From Mumia sp. Pv4-285 (lineage in GTDB: Bacteria; Actinomycetota; Actinomycetes; Propionibacteriales; Nocardioidaceae), in the NCBI RefSeq assembly GCF_041320275.1, contig NZ_CP162023.1:2542001-2606000 (forward strand): DNA of 64,000 nt. The letters are read 5' to 3'. The notes below the pieces were generated by a model. It was not told the DNA's origin, searched no databases, and worked only from the letters and a program-made list of their open reading frames with translations. Each line of letters opens with the position of its first letter. Positions within the stretch are counted from its first letter, which is position 1. The position numbers were made by a program, and so were the translations under genes. Of this stretch, positions 1 to 11,348 are shown in pieces.

Positions 1-729
1 GAGGAGGTGGCGCCCGCGGGTGATCAGTCCGCCACCGACTCCCACGTCGCCGGAGAGATAGACGACGTCGGTCATGCCGCGGGCGACGCCGCGCGCGTGC
101 TCGGCGAGGACGCCCAGGTTGGCGTCGTTGCCGATGACGACCGGGATCTCGCCCCCGACCCGTTGCTCGAGCAGGTCGCTGAACGCGACGTCGGACCACT
201 CCAGGTTCGGCGCGTAGTGGATGCGACCGTCCTCCGTGGAGACGATGCCCGGCATCCCGACACCGATGCCGACCAGCAGGGCGTCGTCGGCGACGTCGGT
301 GAGGAGGTCCGCCGCAGTCCGTACGACCTCGTCCGCGGCGGCGTCCGGGTCGGCTCCCGGCCCGATCGGCGCGGACCGGCGACCGAGCACGGCCCCGCCA
401 AGGCCGATGCGCGCGAGCTCGATGCTCTCCACCCGCAGCTCGACGGCGATCACGCAGACCTCACGCTCGCCCGGACGGACGTGCAGCGAGGGGCGTCCGG
501 CCCCCTGCCGGTCACCGCGCGGCGTCGCCTGCGCGACGACACCGAGGCGCTCGAGCTCCGCGACGAGTGCGGCGATGGTGGAGCGGTTGAGGTCCATGCG
601 CGTCGTCAGCGCAGCACGGGACACGTCGCCGTCACGGTGCACGTGTCCGAGCAGGGTGCCGAGGTTGTGACGGCGGACCGCCTCCTGGTTGGCACCCTTG
701 CCGGTCGGTCGCTGCTGCTGAAGTGGCAC
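1..729 (-). CDS. ROK-family transcriptional regulator (3' end cut by window edge)
   Basis: The first 243 codons are present; the C-terminal part lies beyond base 1. An N-terminal winged-helix segment (about residues 18-75, with DLNRSTIAALVAELERLG as recognition region) is followed by an actin-like ROK sugar-kinase fold: VGIGVGMPGIV near residue 165, a GNDAN motif near 210 and the glycine-rich VGGG near 232. ROK repressors usually control sugar catabolism and respond to a sugar or sugar phosphate. The start is GTG with a GAGGAGG ribosome site 4-11 bases upstream. It reads in the same direction as acnA upstream, but a strong hairpin between them (768-824) suggests separate transcription. The regulated genes are not visible; they may lie left of the window. 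Confidence 0.85.
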   Translation of the reverse strand, partial: MPLQQQRPTGKGANQEAVRRHNLGTLLGHVHRDGDVSRAALTTRMDLNRSTIAALVAELERLGVVAQATPRGDRQGAGRPSLHVRPGEREVCVIAVELRVESIELARIGLGGAVLGRRSAPIGPGADPDAAADEVVRTAADLLTDVADDALLVGIGVGMPGIVSTEDGRIHYAPNLEWSDVAFSDLLEQRVGGEIPVVIGNDANLGVLAEHARGVARGMTDVVYLSGDVGVGGGLITRGRHLL

Positions 730-767
730 GCGCCCTCCTCGCTGAGATCTCGGGGCGAGGCGAAAAT

Positions 768-824
768 AGCACGCCCGGACCCAATTTTGTCACTGAAGCA
801 ACAAAATCGGGACCCGGGCGTGCT
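768..824 (-). terminator. Long hairpin between acnA and the ROK gene
   Basis: An 11-bp perfect outer stem (768-778 with 814-824) continues, after a one-base bulge, into a second stem of 11 positions with one mismatch (780-790 with 801-811), closing a 10-base loop. On the minus strand the stem is followed by ATTTTC. It sits about 40 bases after the acnA stop codon, so a rho-independent terminator for acnA is the simplest reading. The inner arm is AT-rich (ATTTTGT / ACAAAAT), unusual in this genome, and lies 50-60 bases upstream of the ROK start, so a ROK auto-operator is an alternative. Confidence 0.6.
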
Positions 825-865
825 GACGCGCCGACTCAGACGATCAGGACTCAGGCGATGAGCAC

Positions 866-3766
<2,901 letters not shown>

Positions 3767-3898
3767 CGCCTCTCCTTGTTCGTCAGCCGGTGCCCGCGAT
3801 CGCAGTCCGGGCCCTCGAGCGGCATCCGCCTTCTATCGTCGCGCTGTCGCGTGCGACGTGCGCGGTCAGGTCCACCTAAGTGGGGGCCGCTCGGCATT

Positions 3899-3916
3899 TA
3901 TCTCGATGTCAAGATA
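3899..3916. promoter_or_regulatory. Candidate operator upstream of acnA
   Basis: The 18-bp sequence TATCTCGATGTCAAGATA matches its reverse complement at 14 of 18 positions. It lies in the unusually AT-rich stretch between acnA (start 3766) and the convergent-side GNAT gene, 133 bases upstream of the acnA ATG. Read on the acnA strand it contains TTGACA. Its shape fits a dimeric regulator site. The regulator is not identifiable here. The rest of the 214-base gap shows no gene. Confidence 0.4.
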
Positions 3917-3980
3917 CACGTTATCAAACATTCGCCGGAGACCGCGAGAAAGGCGTGCCTCAGTCGGGAGGCTCGTCCCC

Positions 3981-4439
3981 TCAGGCGTCGCGGACCAGGA
4001 CGGCGTAGGTGGTCAGGTCGCTCGGCGACTCGAACTTCTCGATCGCCACGAACCCCAGCGCGTCGACCACCTTGAGCGCTCGGACGTTGAACTCGGCGAC
4101 GGTCACCCGAAAACGGGATGGTGCGAACCGCTCGCGGGCGAAGTCGAGCCCGGTCGTGATCGCATCCTGACCGAGACCCTGACCGGTGAGCTCGGGGCGC
4201 AGACCGCCGCCCGTGTCGAGCGCCGAGTCGTCGTAGTCGAAGCCGGGCACCCGCGCCTGCCTCCCGTAGCAGCGGTAGCCGATGAGGCGACCGTCCTCCA
4301 CGAGCGCCCAGAAGCCGCGCGAGAGATCGGTGAAGTGGCGGGGGTCCATTCCTGTGAGGTCGTAGCATCCGTTCGGCTCGGGATAGCTCCAGGTCACGAT
4401 GTCATCGGCGTGCTCACGGGTGAGCTCGACGATCTCCAT
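3981..4439 (-). CDS. GNAT-family N-acetyltransferase
   Basis: A 152-residue protein beginning MEIVELTREHADDIVTW. It has the GNAT layout: N-terminal strand, a WALVEDGRLIGYRCYG core strand, the acetyl-CoA pyrophosphate-binding segment RPELTGQGLGQDAITTGLDFA (with the family Q/RxxGxG/A signature), then VTVAEFNVRALKVVDALGF, the typical C-terminal N-R-A-x-x-x-Y/V-x-x-x-G-F region. The reading frame extends 24 codons further upstream, but the ATG at 4439 has GAGGAG 7 bases before it and gives the normal family length. The substrate cannot be read from sequence. It sits alone between acnA and a membrane-protein gene. Confidence 0.85.
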   Translation of the reverse strand: MEIVELTREHADDIVTWSYPEPNGCYDLTGMDPRHFTDLSRGFWALVEDGRLIGYRCYGRQARVPGFDYDDSALDTGGGLRPELTGQGLGQDAITTGLDFARERFAPSRFRVTVAEFNVRALKVVDALGFVAIEKFESPSDLTTYAVLVRDA

Positions 4440-4586
4440 AGCCACTCCTCGCTCACTCCCCCACTCACCCAGACAGCCGTCATCCAAGCACGTGACGAGG
4501 GTCACAAGCAACGCAGCCGAGACAACCCACCTCGGGCTGCGTCGGGGTGACGCCGCACCAGTACCCGGTCACAGCCGCACCAAACC

Positions 4587-7223
4587 TCAGCGCAGGCCCT
4601 GCACGTACGCGACGGCGGCGCGCGCGTCGCGCACGCGCGCCTCCCAGGTCGCACCCGCGACGACGAGCAGGATGCCAGCGCACCCGAGCGGGATCCACCG
4701 TGGCAGCTCACCGACGACCGGCCCCGCCCACCGCACCACCAGCAGGGTCGTCAGCGCCGCGCCGAGCAGGAACGGCACGCGCCAGCGGAGCACCACGCCG
4801 ACGCCGAGGACGACCACCGCCGCGAGCGCCACGAGCAGCCCGCGCAGCGAGGTCGGCTCGGCGAGGGTCTGCGGGACGCTGGGCAGGAGCGCCAGCGCGA
4901 GCCCGGGAAGGAGGACGTCGCTCGACCTCTCGGGCTCGCGCCGCATCACCACGAGACCCGCGAGCAGCAGGAGCACACCGAACGGCAGCGTGTACGCCTC
5001 GACGACGTCCACGTCGGACGCGATCAGCCGAAGCACATAGGCCAGTCCGAGCATGACCGAACCCACGGCGGCGTAGGGACGCCGGTCGGCCCGGAGCAGC
5101 CCGACCATCACGGCGCCCGCGCCCAGCACCGTCAGCACCATGCTGGTCGCTCCGACCCCGACCACCGCCGCGAAGCCGACGCTGACGGCGGCGGTCGCAC
5201 CGACGACCACCTCGATCGCCTGACGCAGCTCGGACGGGTACTGCGGCCACGACACGGCGGCGAGCAGCGCGACGGCGAGGCCGGCGGCGATCAGCGACAG
5301 GGTGCGGGTGCTTGCGCCGGCGACGTCGCTCCACGCCAGGACGGCGGCGACGGCGAGGGCGGTCGTGGCCACGCTGGCCACCGCCGCGCCACCGAGGCGC
5401 TCGGGACCGTCCGTGCGTACGAGAACCAGTGCCGTCGCTGCGACGAGCCCAGCGACGAGCGCTCCGACCGACCATGTGGCCGCGGCGGCGGGAGCGGACC
5501 CGATCGGGGCGAGAGCCGCCAGGACGACTCCCACGACGGCGACACACGCCGCGGCGTTCGAGGCCGGCGTGCCGACCCCTGTGACGAGCCAGACCACCGC
5601 GGCCGTCGCCACGGCGACGAGGAGACCGAGCGCAAGCACGAGGACGGGAAGCTCGAGGAAGACCAGCAGCACACCGACCGCGCCGGCGCCGAGCGCGGCG
5701 GACGCTGCGACGAGGGCCCGCCTCAGGGACGGCGTGCGCGACGGGACCGGCCAGGCCGACACGACGGCGAGCAGTGCAGCCCCGCCGACGACGAGCGCGA
5801 AGGCGACCGCGGCCGGCATCGGACCGTCCGTGGCGATCCGTCGGTCGATCTCCGGCTGCCAGCTGGGCGCCCACGTCGTGAGGACGCCGCCGACGGAGAC
5901 CACCCCCGCGACGGCGATCCCGCCGACCATCGGGAGCGCGAGGACGGCGACCGAGGTGCGCAGCCCGGTCACCCAACCGTGGGCCGGACGTGCTCGCACC
6001 ACGGCAAGGGTCGCCGCAGCCAGGGGTACGGCGACCCACGTCGTCGCCGCCAGCTCGACCGGCGTCTGTGCTCCGAGGAGGAGGAAGACGACGCCGACGC
6101 AGATCGACAGGTCGAACGCCGCGACCCCGCGGATCAGCTCGACGGCTCTGCGCGACACGTGCCCGGCCAGCATCCGGTCGGCGACGGCGGCGATGACCAC
6201 GACGAGCACGCCGTGCAGGAGCGCCGCCGGAGCCTCTCCGCCCGACCAGCGCGACTCGAACGACGGTGCGATCGCTGCGGCGGTGACGATCCACACGGCG
6301 GCGAGCCCGAGCATGGACGCTCCCGCGAGCCCCGTCGCCCATGCGGCCACGAGCAGCGCACCGCGCCAGCACGCGAGGGCCAGCACGACGACCACCGCCG
6401 CGACGGGCGTCAGGGTCCACCGCAGGTCGATCGGAACCACGAGAACGAGACCGATGGCGGCGCCGGTGACACCGATCGCGACACCGAGCTGGGCGGAGAC
6501 GAGCGTGGGCATCCACCGGCGCGACCACAGGGCCACCGTCCAGCCGGCCAGTGCCAGTGCCGTCGAGAAGACGAGGACGACGACCTCGCCGTCCACGTCG
6601 TCGAGGCCGAGCAGCCCGGCCGAGGTCGCGGCGCCGGCGTCGAGTGCGGCGAGGAAGCCGGTGACGGTCCACATCGACTCGGCGGAGGCGCGCAGCCGGC
6701 GCGTCGTCAGCCACGCCGCGGCGGCGCACGCCGCCGACGTCACCGCGAGAAGGATCAGCGACCTCCCCGTCAGACCGATCCGGCTCCAGGTGACGGCGAC
6801 GAAGACGAAAGCGGCGACGATCAGGCACAAGGCGCCGAGCGTGAGCAGGGTGCCACCGACGGTCCAGCGCCCGGACGCCGCCGGTGCGTCGACGCCGGGA
6901 CGCGGATAGGCCGTGCCGTTCCCACCCGCTGGCTGCCACACCGGCGCGGCCGGCTGCCAGATCGGAGCCTGTCCGGGTCCGGATGGCGGAGCCGGAGGAG
7001 CACCGGGCGCCACCGACGCAGCCGCTCCCACAGCGTGGGCCTGGGTCCTCCACACGGACGCCTCGGCCCGCAGGTCGGCCAGTACGGAGTCCGCCTCACC
7101 CAGGAGCCGAAGCAGCTCCAGCGAACGGGCTCCCCGCAGCTCGATGCCGCAGCGGGGGCAGCGGGCACTGCCGGTCGCCAGGGTGCCGCAGCTGGGGCAG
7201 CGCGAAGGATCGGCGTAGGTCAC
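4587..7223 (-). CDS. Zinc-ribbon polytopic membrane protein (SCO7613 C-terminal-domain type)
   Basis: An 878-residue protein. Residues 9-26 carry two CxxC pairs (CPSCG ... CPRCG), a zinc ribbon. A short coiled segment and a Pro/Ala/Gln-rich linker follow to about residue 115. The rest is a long run of some 20 or more hydrophobic segments rich in Ala, Val, Leu and Gly. The architecture matches the actinobacterial family named after the SCO7613 C-terminal domain; its function is unknown. GTG start at 7223, with no strong ribosome site. It sits 78 bases after the RNA methyltransferase gene on the same strand. No catalytic motif is visible, and nothing in the context points to a substrate. Confidence 0.75.
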   Translation of the reverse strand: MTYADPSRCPSCGTLATGSARCPRCGIELRGARSLELLRLLGEADSVLADLRAEASVWRTQAHAVGAAASVAPGAPPAPPSGPGQAPIWQPAAPVWQPAGGNGTAYPRPGVDAPAASGRWTVGGTLLTLGALCLIVAAFVFVAVTWSRIGLTGRSLILLAVTSAACAAAAWLTTRRLRASAESMWTVTGFLAALDAGAATSAGLLGLDDVDGEVVVLVFSTALALAGWTVALWSRRWMPTLVSAQLGVAIGVTGAAIGLVLVVPIDLRWTLTPVAAVVVVLALACWRGALLVAAWATGLAGASMLGLAAVWIVTAAAIAPSFESRWSGGEAPAALLHGVLVVVIAAVADRMLAGHVSRRAVELIRGVAAFDLSICVGVVFLLLGAQTPVELAATTWVAVPLAAATLAVVRARPAHGWVTGLRTSVAVLALPMVGGIAVAGVVSVGGVLTTWAPSWQPEIDRRIATDGPMPAAVAFALVVGGAALLAVVSAWPVPSRTPSLRRALVAASAALGAGAVGVLLVFLELPVLVLALGLLVAVATAAVVWLVTGVGTPASNAAACVAVVGVVLAALAPIGSAPAAAATWSVGALVAGLVAATALVLVRTDGPERLGGAAVASVATTALAVAAVLAWSDVAGASTRTLSLIAAGLAVALLAAVSWPQYPSELRQAIEVVVGATAAVSVGFAAVVGVGATSMVLTVLGAGAVMVGLLRADRRPYAAVGSVMLGLAYVLRLIASDVDVVEAYTLPFGVLLLLAGLVVMRREPERSSDVLLPGLALALLPSVPQTLAEPTSLRGLLVALAAVVVLGVGVVLRWRVPFLLGAALTTLLVVRWAGPVVGELPRWIPLGCAGILLVVAGATWEARVRDARAAVAYVQGLR

Positions 7224-7301
7224 GCCCGAAGTGTCTCGCGTGAAGGGCTCACGACCGGCGCACGAGCACCCGGCGTGGCGGTCCGTCGCGTGCCGCTCGG
7301 A

Positions 7302-8564
7302 TCACTGCTGCCGGTCGAGCACCGCGACGCACTCCACGTGGTGCGTCATCGGGAAGAGCGCGTACGCCTCCACCTCGCCCAGCGCGTAACCCTCGGACGC
7401 GAAGGTCGCGACATCGCGGGCGAGCGCGGCAGGGTCGCAGGCCACGTACACGACTCGGCGCGGCTGCAGCGCCGTGATCGCACGCACCACCTTGGCCCGT
7501 GCGCCGGTCCGCGGCGGGTCGAGGACCACGACGTCGCACCGCTCTCCGACGTCCCCGCGGCGCAGCATCTGCTCGACGTCGCCGTGGACGATCGAGGCCT
7601 GCGGGAGGTCGTGCAGGTTGCGGCGCGCGTCTCGCGATCCGCGGGAATCACCCTCGACGCTGATCACGGTGCCGTCGGGTCCGACCGCCTGCGCGAGGAA
7701 GGCCGTGAAGAGCCCCACCCCGGCGTACAGGTCTGCGACACGCTCGCCCGGGCGCACGTCCGCCGCACGCAGCACGGCATCGACCAGCGTCTCCGCTGAT
7801 CTCGGGTGCACCTGCCAGAACCCGGTGCCACCGACCCGGAACTCTCGATCTCGGACGCGCTCGCGCACCCAGCCGCGGCCGTCGACCCGCCGTCCGTCTG
7901 CCATCACGCCGTCGGCCTCGACCGGAGGCAGGTCGCCGGTGACGTCGTACGCGCCGACGAACCGGTCGCCGTCCGACCCCGCGACCGCCATCACGCGCGA
8001 GGCCGGCCACGGCAGGGGCAGGACGTCGGGGAGCCCCGGCGACGCGATCGGGCAGGCGTCCAGCGGGACGACGTCGTGCGAGCGGTGCTTGCGGAGCCCG
8101 AGCGACCCGTCGGCACCGGTGGCGAAGGTCACCCGCGTACGCCAGCCGAGCCCGTCGCCGTCCTCGGCACCGAGCGGCGGGCGTACGACGACCGTGCGGT
8201 CGATGCGCGCAAGACGGGACAGCTGCTCCTCGACGACGGCCCCGAGCAGGTCGCGCTGGACGGCGAGGTCGACGTGCTGGAAGTCGCAGCCTCCACAGCC
8301 GCCGGGGCCGGAGACCGGACAGCGCGACGGCACCCGACCTGGCGCCGCGTCGAGGACCTCCACCGCGTCGGCGCGCAGGAAGCGGTCGCCCGGACCCCCC
8401 TCGGTGATCTCGGCGACGACCCGCTCTCCAGGCAGGGTGTGCCGGACGAAGACGACGCGCCCGTCCCACCGGGCGACGCAGTGCCCACCGTGCGCGACGG
8501 GCCCGATCTCGAGCTCGACGCGCGTGCCGGTCAGGTCCTGGGTGTCTTCGACGGGTGTGCTCAC
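7302..8564 (-). CDS. TRAM-domain class I SAM-dependent RNA methyltransferase (TrmA/RlmC/RlmD-like)
   Basis: A 420-residue member of the RNA m5-uridine methyltransferase family. An N-terminal TRAM domain (about residues 10-72) binds RNA. Cys82, Cys90 and Cys93 (RCPVSGPGGCGGC) form the iron-sulfur cluster site. The SAM-binding motif is DLYAGVGLFTAFLAQAVG near residue 275. Catalytic motifs are DPPRTGAR and, near residue 370, YVACDPAALARDV with the nucleophilic Cys. The target uridine (tRNA U54 or a 23S rRNA position) cannot be told from sequence; a homologue next to the same APC permease occurs in M. tuberculosis (Rv2689c). GTG start. It reads in the same direction as the permease gene, 28 bases after its stop. 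Confidence 0.9.
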   Translation of the reverse strand: MSTPVEDTQDLTGTRVELEIGPVAHGGHCVARWDGRVVFVRHTLPGERVVAEITEGGPGDRFLRADAVEVLDAAPGRVPSRCPVSGPGGCGGCDFQHVDLAVQRDLLGAVVEEQLSRLARIDRTVVVRPPLGAEDGDGLGWRTRVTFATGADGSLGLRKHRSHDVVPLDACPIASPGLPDVLPLPWPASRVMAVAGSDGDRFVGAYDVTGDLPPVEADGVMADGRRVDGRGWVRERVRDREFRVGGTGFWQVHPRSAETLVDAVLRAADVRPGERVADLYAGVGLFTAFLAQAVGPDGTVISVEGDSRGSRDARRNLHDLPQASIVHGDVEQMLRRGDVGERCDVVVLDPPRTGARAKVVRAITALQPRRVVYVACDPAALARDVATFASEGYALGEVEAYALFPMTHHVECVAVLDRQQ

Positions 8565-8592
8565 CCCTCAAGAGTGACGCATGGCCGCAATG

Positions 8593-10605
8593 TCAGAGCT
8601 GGCGGCGCTCGTTGAACGACCGGCCCTGGCGGACCTCGCCCGGCACCGGGCGTACGCGCTCCGGCCCGCGCTGCTTCGCGGACCGCAGCTGGTACGGGAC
8701 GCTGGTGACCAGGACGCCCGGCGTGAACAGCAGGCGTCCCTTCAGGCGCAGCGCGGTCTGGTTGTGCAGCAGCTGCTCGTACCAGCGTCCGACGACGTAC
8801 TCCGGCACGTACACCATCACGATGTCCCGCGGGCTCGCCCGGCGGACCTCCTTGACGTACTTGATCACCGGACGCACGAGCTCGCGGTACGGCGACCCGA
8901 CCACCACCAGAGGCACCGGGATGTCGAGCTCGTCCCACCGCTCGGTGAGCCGGGCCGTCGACTCGGTGTCGAGGTCCACCGTGAGCGCCTCGAGGGTGTC
9001 GGGCCGGGACACCCGCGCGTACGCGAGCGCCCGCATGACGGGCTTGTGGAGGCGGCCGACGAGCACGATCGCGTGGACGCGCGACGGCAACGTGACGTCG
9101 GAGTCCTCGATCTCCAGCTCCTCGGCCACCGCGTCGTAGTGCCGCCGGATCCGCCGCATGACGGCGTAGAGCACGACCATGGCCGTGATCGCGATCCAGG
9201 CACCGGCGAGGAACTTCGTCAGCAGGACGATCACGAGGACCGTCCCGGTCATGGCGAGACCGACCATGTTCACCGCCCGTGACCGCATCATCCGGCGACG
9301 GTCCACCGGATCGACGACGTTCGGGAGTAGCCGGTTCCAGTGCCGGAGCATGCCGAGCTGGCTGAGCGTGAACGACACGAACACGCCGACGATGTAGAGC
9401 TGGATGAGGCGCGTCACCTCCGCGTCGAACGCGAGGATCAGCACGACGGCCGCGAGGCCGAGCAGGACGATGCCGTTGCTGAACGCGAGCCGGTCGCCAC
9501 GGGTGTCGAGCTGGCGCGGGAGCAGACCGTCACGAGCGAGGACCGAGCCGAGGACCGGGAACCCGTTGAACGCCGTGTTCGCGGCCAGGATCAGGATCAC
9601 GCCGGTGACGGCGACCGTGAAGTAGAACATCGGCATCGCGTTGTCGTACACGGCCGCGGCGAGCTGGCCGATCACGGTGTCCTGGGAGTACGAGTCGCCC
9701 ACCGGGACGCCGTCGCGCATCAGCTGTGTCGCCGGGTCCTCGGCGAAGCGCAGGTGCATGAGGTCGGCCAGGAAGATGATGCTGAGCAGCATCGTGACCG
9801 CGATGACGCCGAGCAGCGCCAGCGTCGTGGCCGCGTTCTTGCTCTTGGGGCGCCGGAACGCCGGCACACCGTTGCTGATCGCCTCGACGCCGGTCAGGGC
9901 CGCGCACCCCGACGAGAACGCCCGCGCGAGCAGGAACGTCATCGCGATCGTCGACACCGCCCCGACGTACGGCTCCTCCGCGACGATCTCGAGGTCGGCG
10001 CTGGCGACCTTCGGCAGGTCACCGAACGCGTAGCGCGCGAACCCCCACGCCGCCATGCCGAGGATCGCGATCATGAAGAGGTACGAGGGGACGGCGAACG
10101 CCACCCCGGACTCCCGCAGCCCGCGCAGGTTGATGGCGACGAGCAGCAGCACGAGAACCGACGCGGCCACGGCCTCGTGGCCCTTGAGGAACGGGAGCGC
10201 CGCCGTCGCGTTCTGCACGCCCGACGAGATCGACACTGCGACGGTGAGCACGTAGTCGACCATCAGCGCCGACGCCACCGTGACTCCGGCGCGGGGGCCG
10301 AGGTTGACGGTCGCGACCTCGTAGTCGCCGCCACCGCTGGGGTAGGCGCGCACGTTCTGCCGGTACGACGTGACCACCACCAGCATCACCACCGCGACGG
10401 CGATGCCGATCTTCCAGTTGAACGAGTAGGCCGACAAACCGCCCATCGAGAGCACGAGGAAGATCTCGTCGGGCGCGTACGCCACCGACGAGAGCGCGTC
10501 GCTCGCAAACACGGGCAACGCGATCCTCTTGGGCAGGAGTGTCTCCTCGAGCTGCGTGCTGCGCAGCTTCCGTCCGACGAACACGCGCTTGCCCAGCTCG
10601 GCCAT
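8593..10605 (-). CDS. APC-superfamily permease, probably linked to K+ transport
   Basis: Integral membrane transporter of 670 residues. The first 450 hold about 12 transmembrane segments starting with LPKRIALPVFASDALSSVAY, the amino acid-polyamine-organocation (APC) signature. A cytoplasmic C-terminal region of about 200 residues follows, ending in a basic tail. The ATG at 10605 (MAELGKRVFVGRKL) is chosen over an upstream start at 10644 because homologues begin there. It diverges from two TrkA-type genes, the arrangement also found in mycobacteria (Rv2690c with ceoB and ceoC). TrkA proteins are cytosolic nucleotide-binding subunits of K+ transporters, so I infer that this permease is their membrane partner. 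An amino-acid substrate remains possible. Confidence 0.85.
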   Translation of the reverse strand: MAELGKRVFVGRKLRSTQLEETLLPKRIALPVFASDALSSVAYAPDEIFLVLSMGGLSAYSFNWKIGIAVAVVMLVVVTSYRQNVRAYPSGGGDYEVATVNLGPRAGVTVASALMVDYVLTVAVSISSGVQNATAALPFLKGHEAVAASVLVLLLVAINLRGLRESGVAFAVPSYLFMIAILGMAAWGFARYAFGDLPKVASADLEIVAEEPYVGAVSTIAMTFLLARAFSSGCAALTGVEAISNGVPAFRRPKSKNAATTLALLGVIAVTMLLSIIFLADLMHLRFAEDPATQLMRDGVPVGDSYSQDTVIGQLAAAVYDNAMPMFYFTVAVTGVILILAANTAFNGFPVLGSVLARDGLLPRQLDTRGDRLAFSNGIVLLGLAAVVLILAFDAEVTRLIQLYIVGVFVSFTLSQLGMLRHWNRLLPNVVDPVDRRRMMRSRAVNMVGLAMTGTVLVIVLLTKFLAGAWIAITAMVVLYAVMRRIRRHYDAVAEELEIEDSDVTLPSRVHAIVLVGRLHKPVMRALAYARVSRPDTLEALTVDLDTESTARLTERWDELDIPVPLVVVGSPYRELVRPVIKYVKEVRRASPRDIVMVYVPEYVVGRWYEQLLHNQTALRLKGRLLFTPGVLVTSVPYQLRSAKQRGPERVRPVPGEVRQGRSFNERRQL

Positions 10606-10679
10606 TCCCACGCGAGGATCGTAGACCCGTCCGGCCGTCCGCACAGCCGCGCGTGCCGTTCGCGGTGTAGCGTCGTCGC

Positions 10680-11348
10680 GTGCACATCGTGATCATGGGG
10701 TGCGGCCGCGTCGGCTCGACCCTGGCGCGCCGGCTCGAGGGACGCGGTCATTCGCTCGCCGTCATCGACAGCGACGCCGATGCGTTCCGCCGCCTCGGCC
10801 CCACGTTCACCGGCCTGACCGTCACCGGTCTCGGCTTCGACCGCGACGTGCAGCGGCGTGCCGGCATCGAGCGCGCCGACGCCTTCGCGGCGGTCTCCTC
10901 CGGAGACAACTCCAACATCATCGCCGCACGTGTCGCGCGCGAGCTGTTCGGCGTCGACAACGTCGTGGCACGCATCTACGACCCCGGCCGAGCCGAGGTG
11001 TTCGACCGTCTCGGCGTCCCCACGGTTCCCACGGTGACGTGGGCAGCCGACCACGTGCTGCGCAAGCTCCTCCCGTCCGGGCACGACCCCGTCTACCGCG
11101 ACCCGAGCGGCGAGGTGCGCGCCGACCTCGTGAAGGTCAAGACCTCGTGGGTCGGTCGTGAGATCCAGCTGCTGGAGCGCGAGGTCGGCGGCCGCGTCGC
11201 GTGCGTCACGCGCTTCGGCAAGGCGATGCTCCCCGACCGCGAGACGCTCATCCAGGACGGCGACGTGCTCCACCTCTTCACCGCCATCGCCGACTCCGCC
11301 GACGTCTTCGAGACGCTGGAGCGCGGACCCCGCGAGGAGGACGTATGA
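10680..11348 (+). CDS. trkA: TrkA-type potassium uptake regulatory protein (CeoB-like)
   Basis: A 222-residue cytosolic protein. The N-terminal Rossmann fold (TrkA_N / RCK) begins with VIMGCGRVGSTLARRLEGRG, the GxGxxG nucleotide-binding motif, with an acidic residue after the second strand (IDSDADAF). The C-terminal RCK_C domain spans about residues 135-215. Such proteins bind NAD(H), ATP/ADP or c-di-AMP and gate a K+ channel or carrier in the membrane. GTG start 74 bases from the divergent APC permease; stop and next start overlap as ATGA with the second TrkA gene, so both are co-translated. Two single-unit TrkA proteins in tandem is the actinobacterial ceoBC arrangement. Confidence 0.92.
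   Translation: MHIVIMGCGRVGSTLARRLEGRGHSLAVIDSDADAFRRLGPTFTGLTVTGLGFDRDVQRRAGIERADAFAAVSSGDNSNIIAARVARELFGVDNVVARIYDPGRAEVFDRLGVPTVPTVTWAADHVLRKLLPSGHDPVYRDPSGEVRADLVKVKTSWVGREIQLLEREVGGRVACVTRFGKAMLPDRETLIQDGDVLHLFTAIADSADVFETLERGPREEDV

Noticed and set aside
5979-7799. A 606-codon plus-strand frame antisense to the zinc-ribbon membrane gene and the methyltransferase
   Set aside because: It spans parts of two well-supported genes and the gap between them; the composition is shadow-like.
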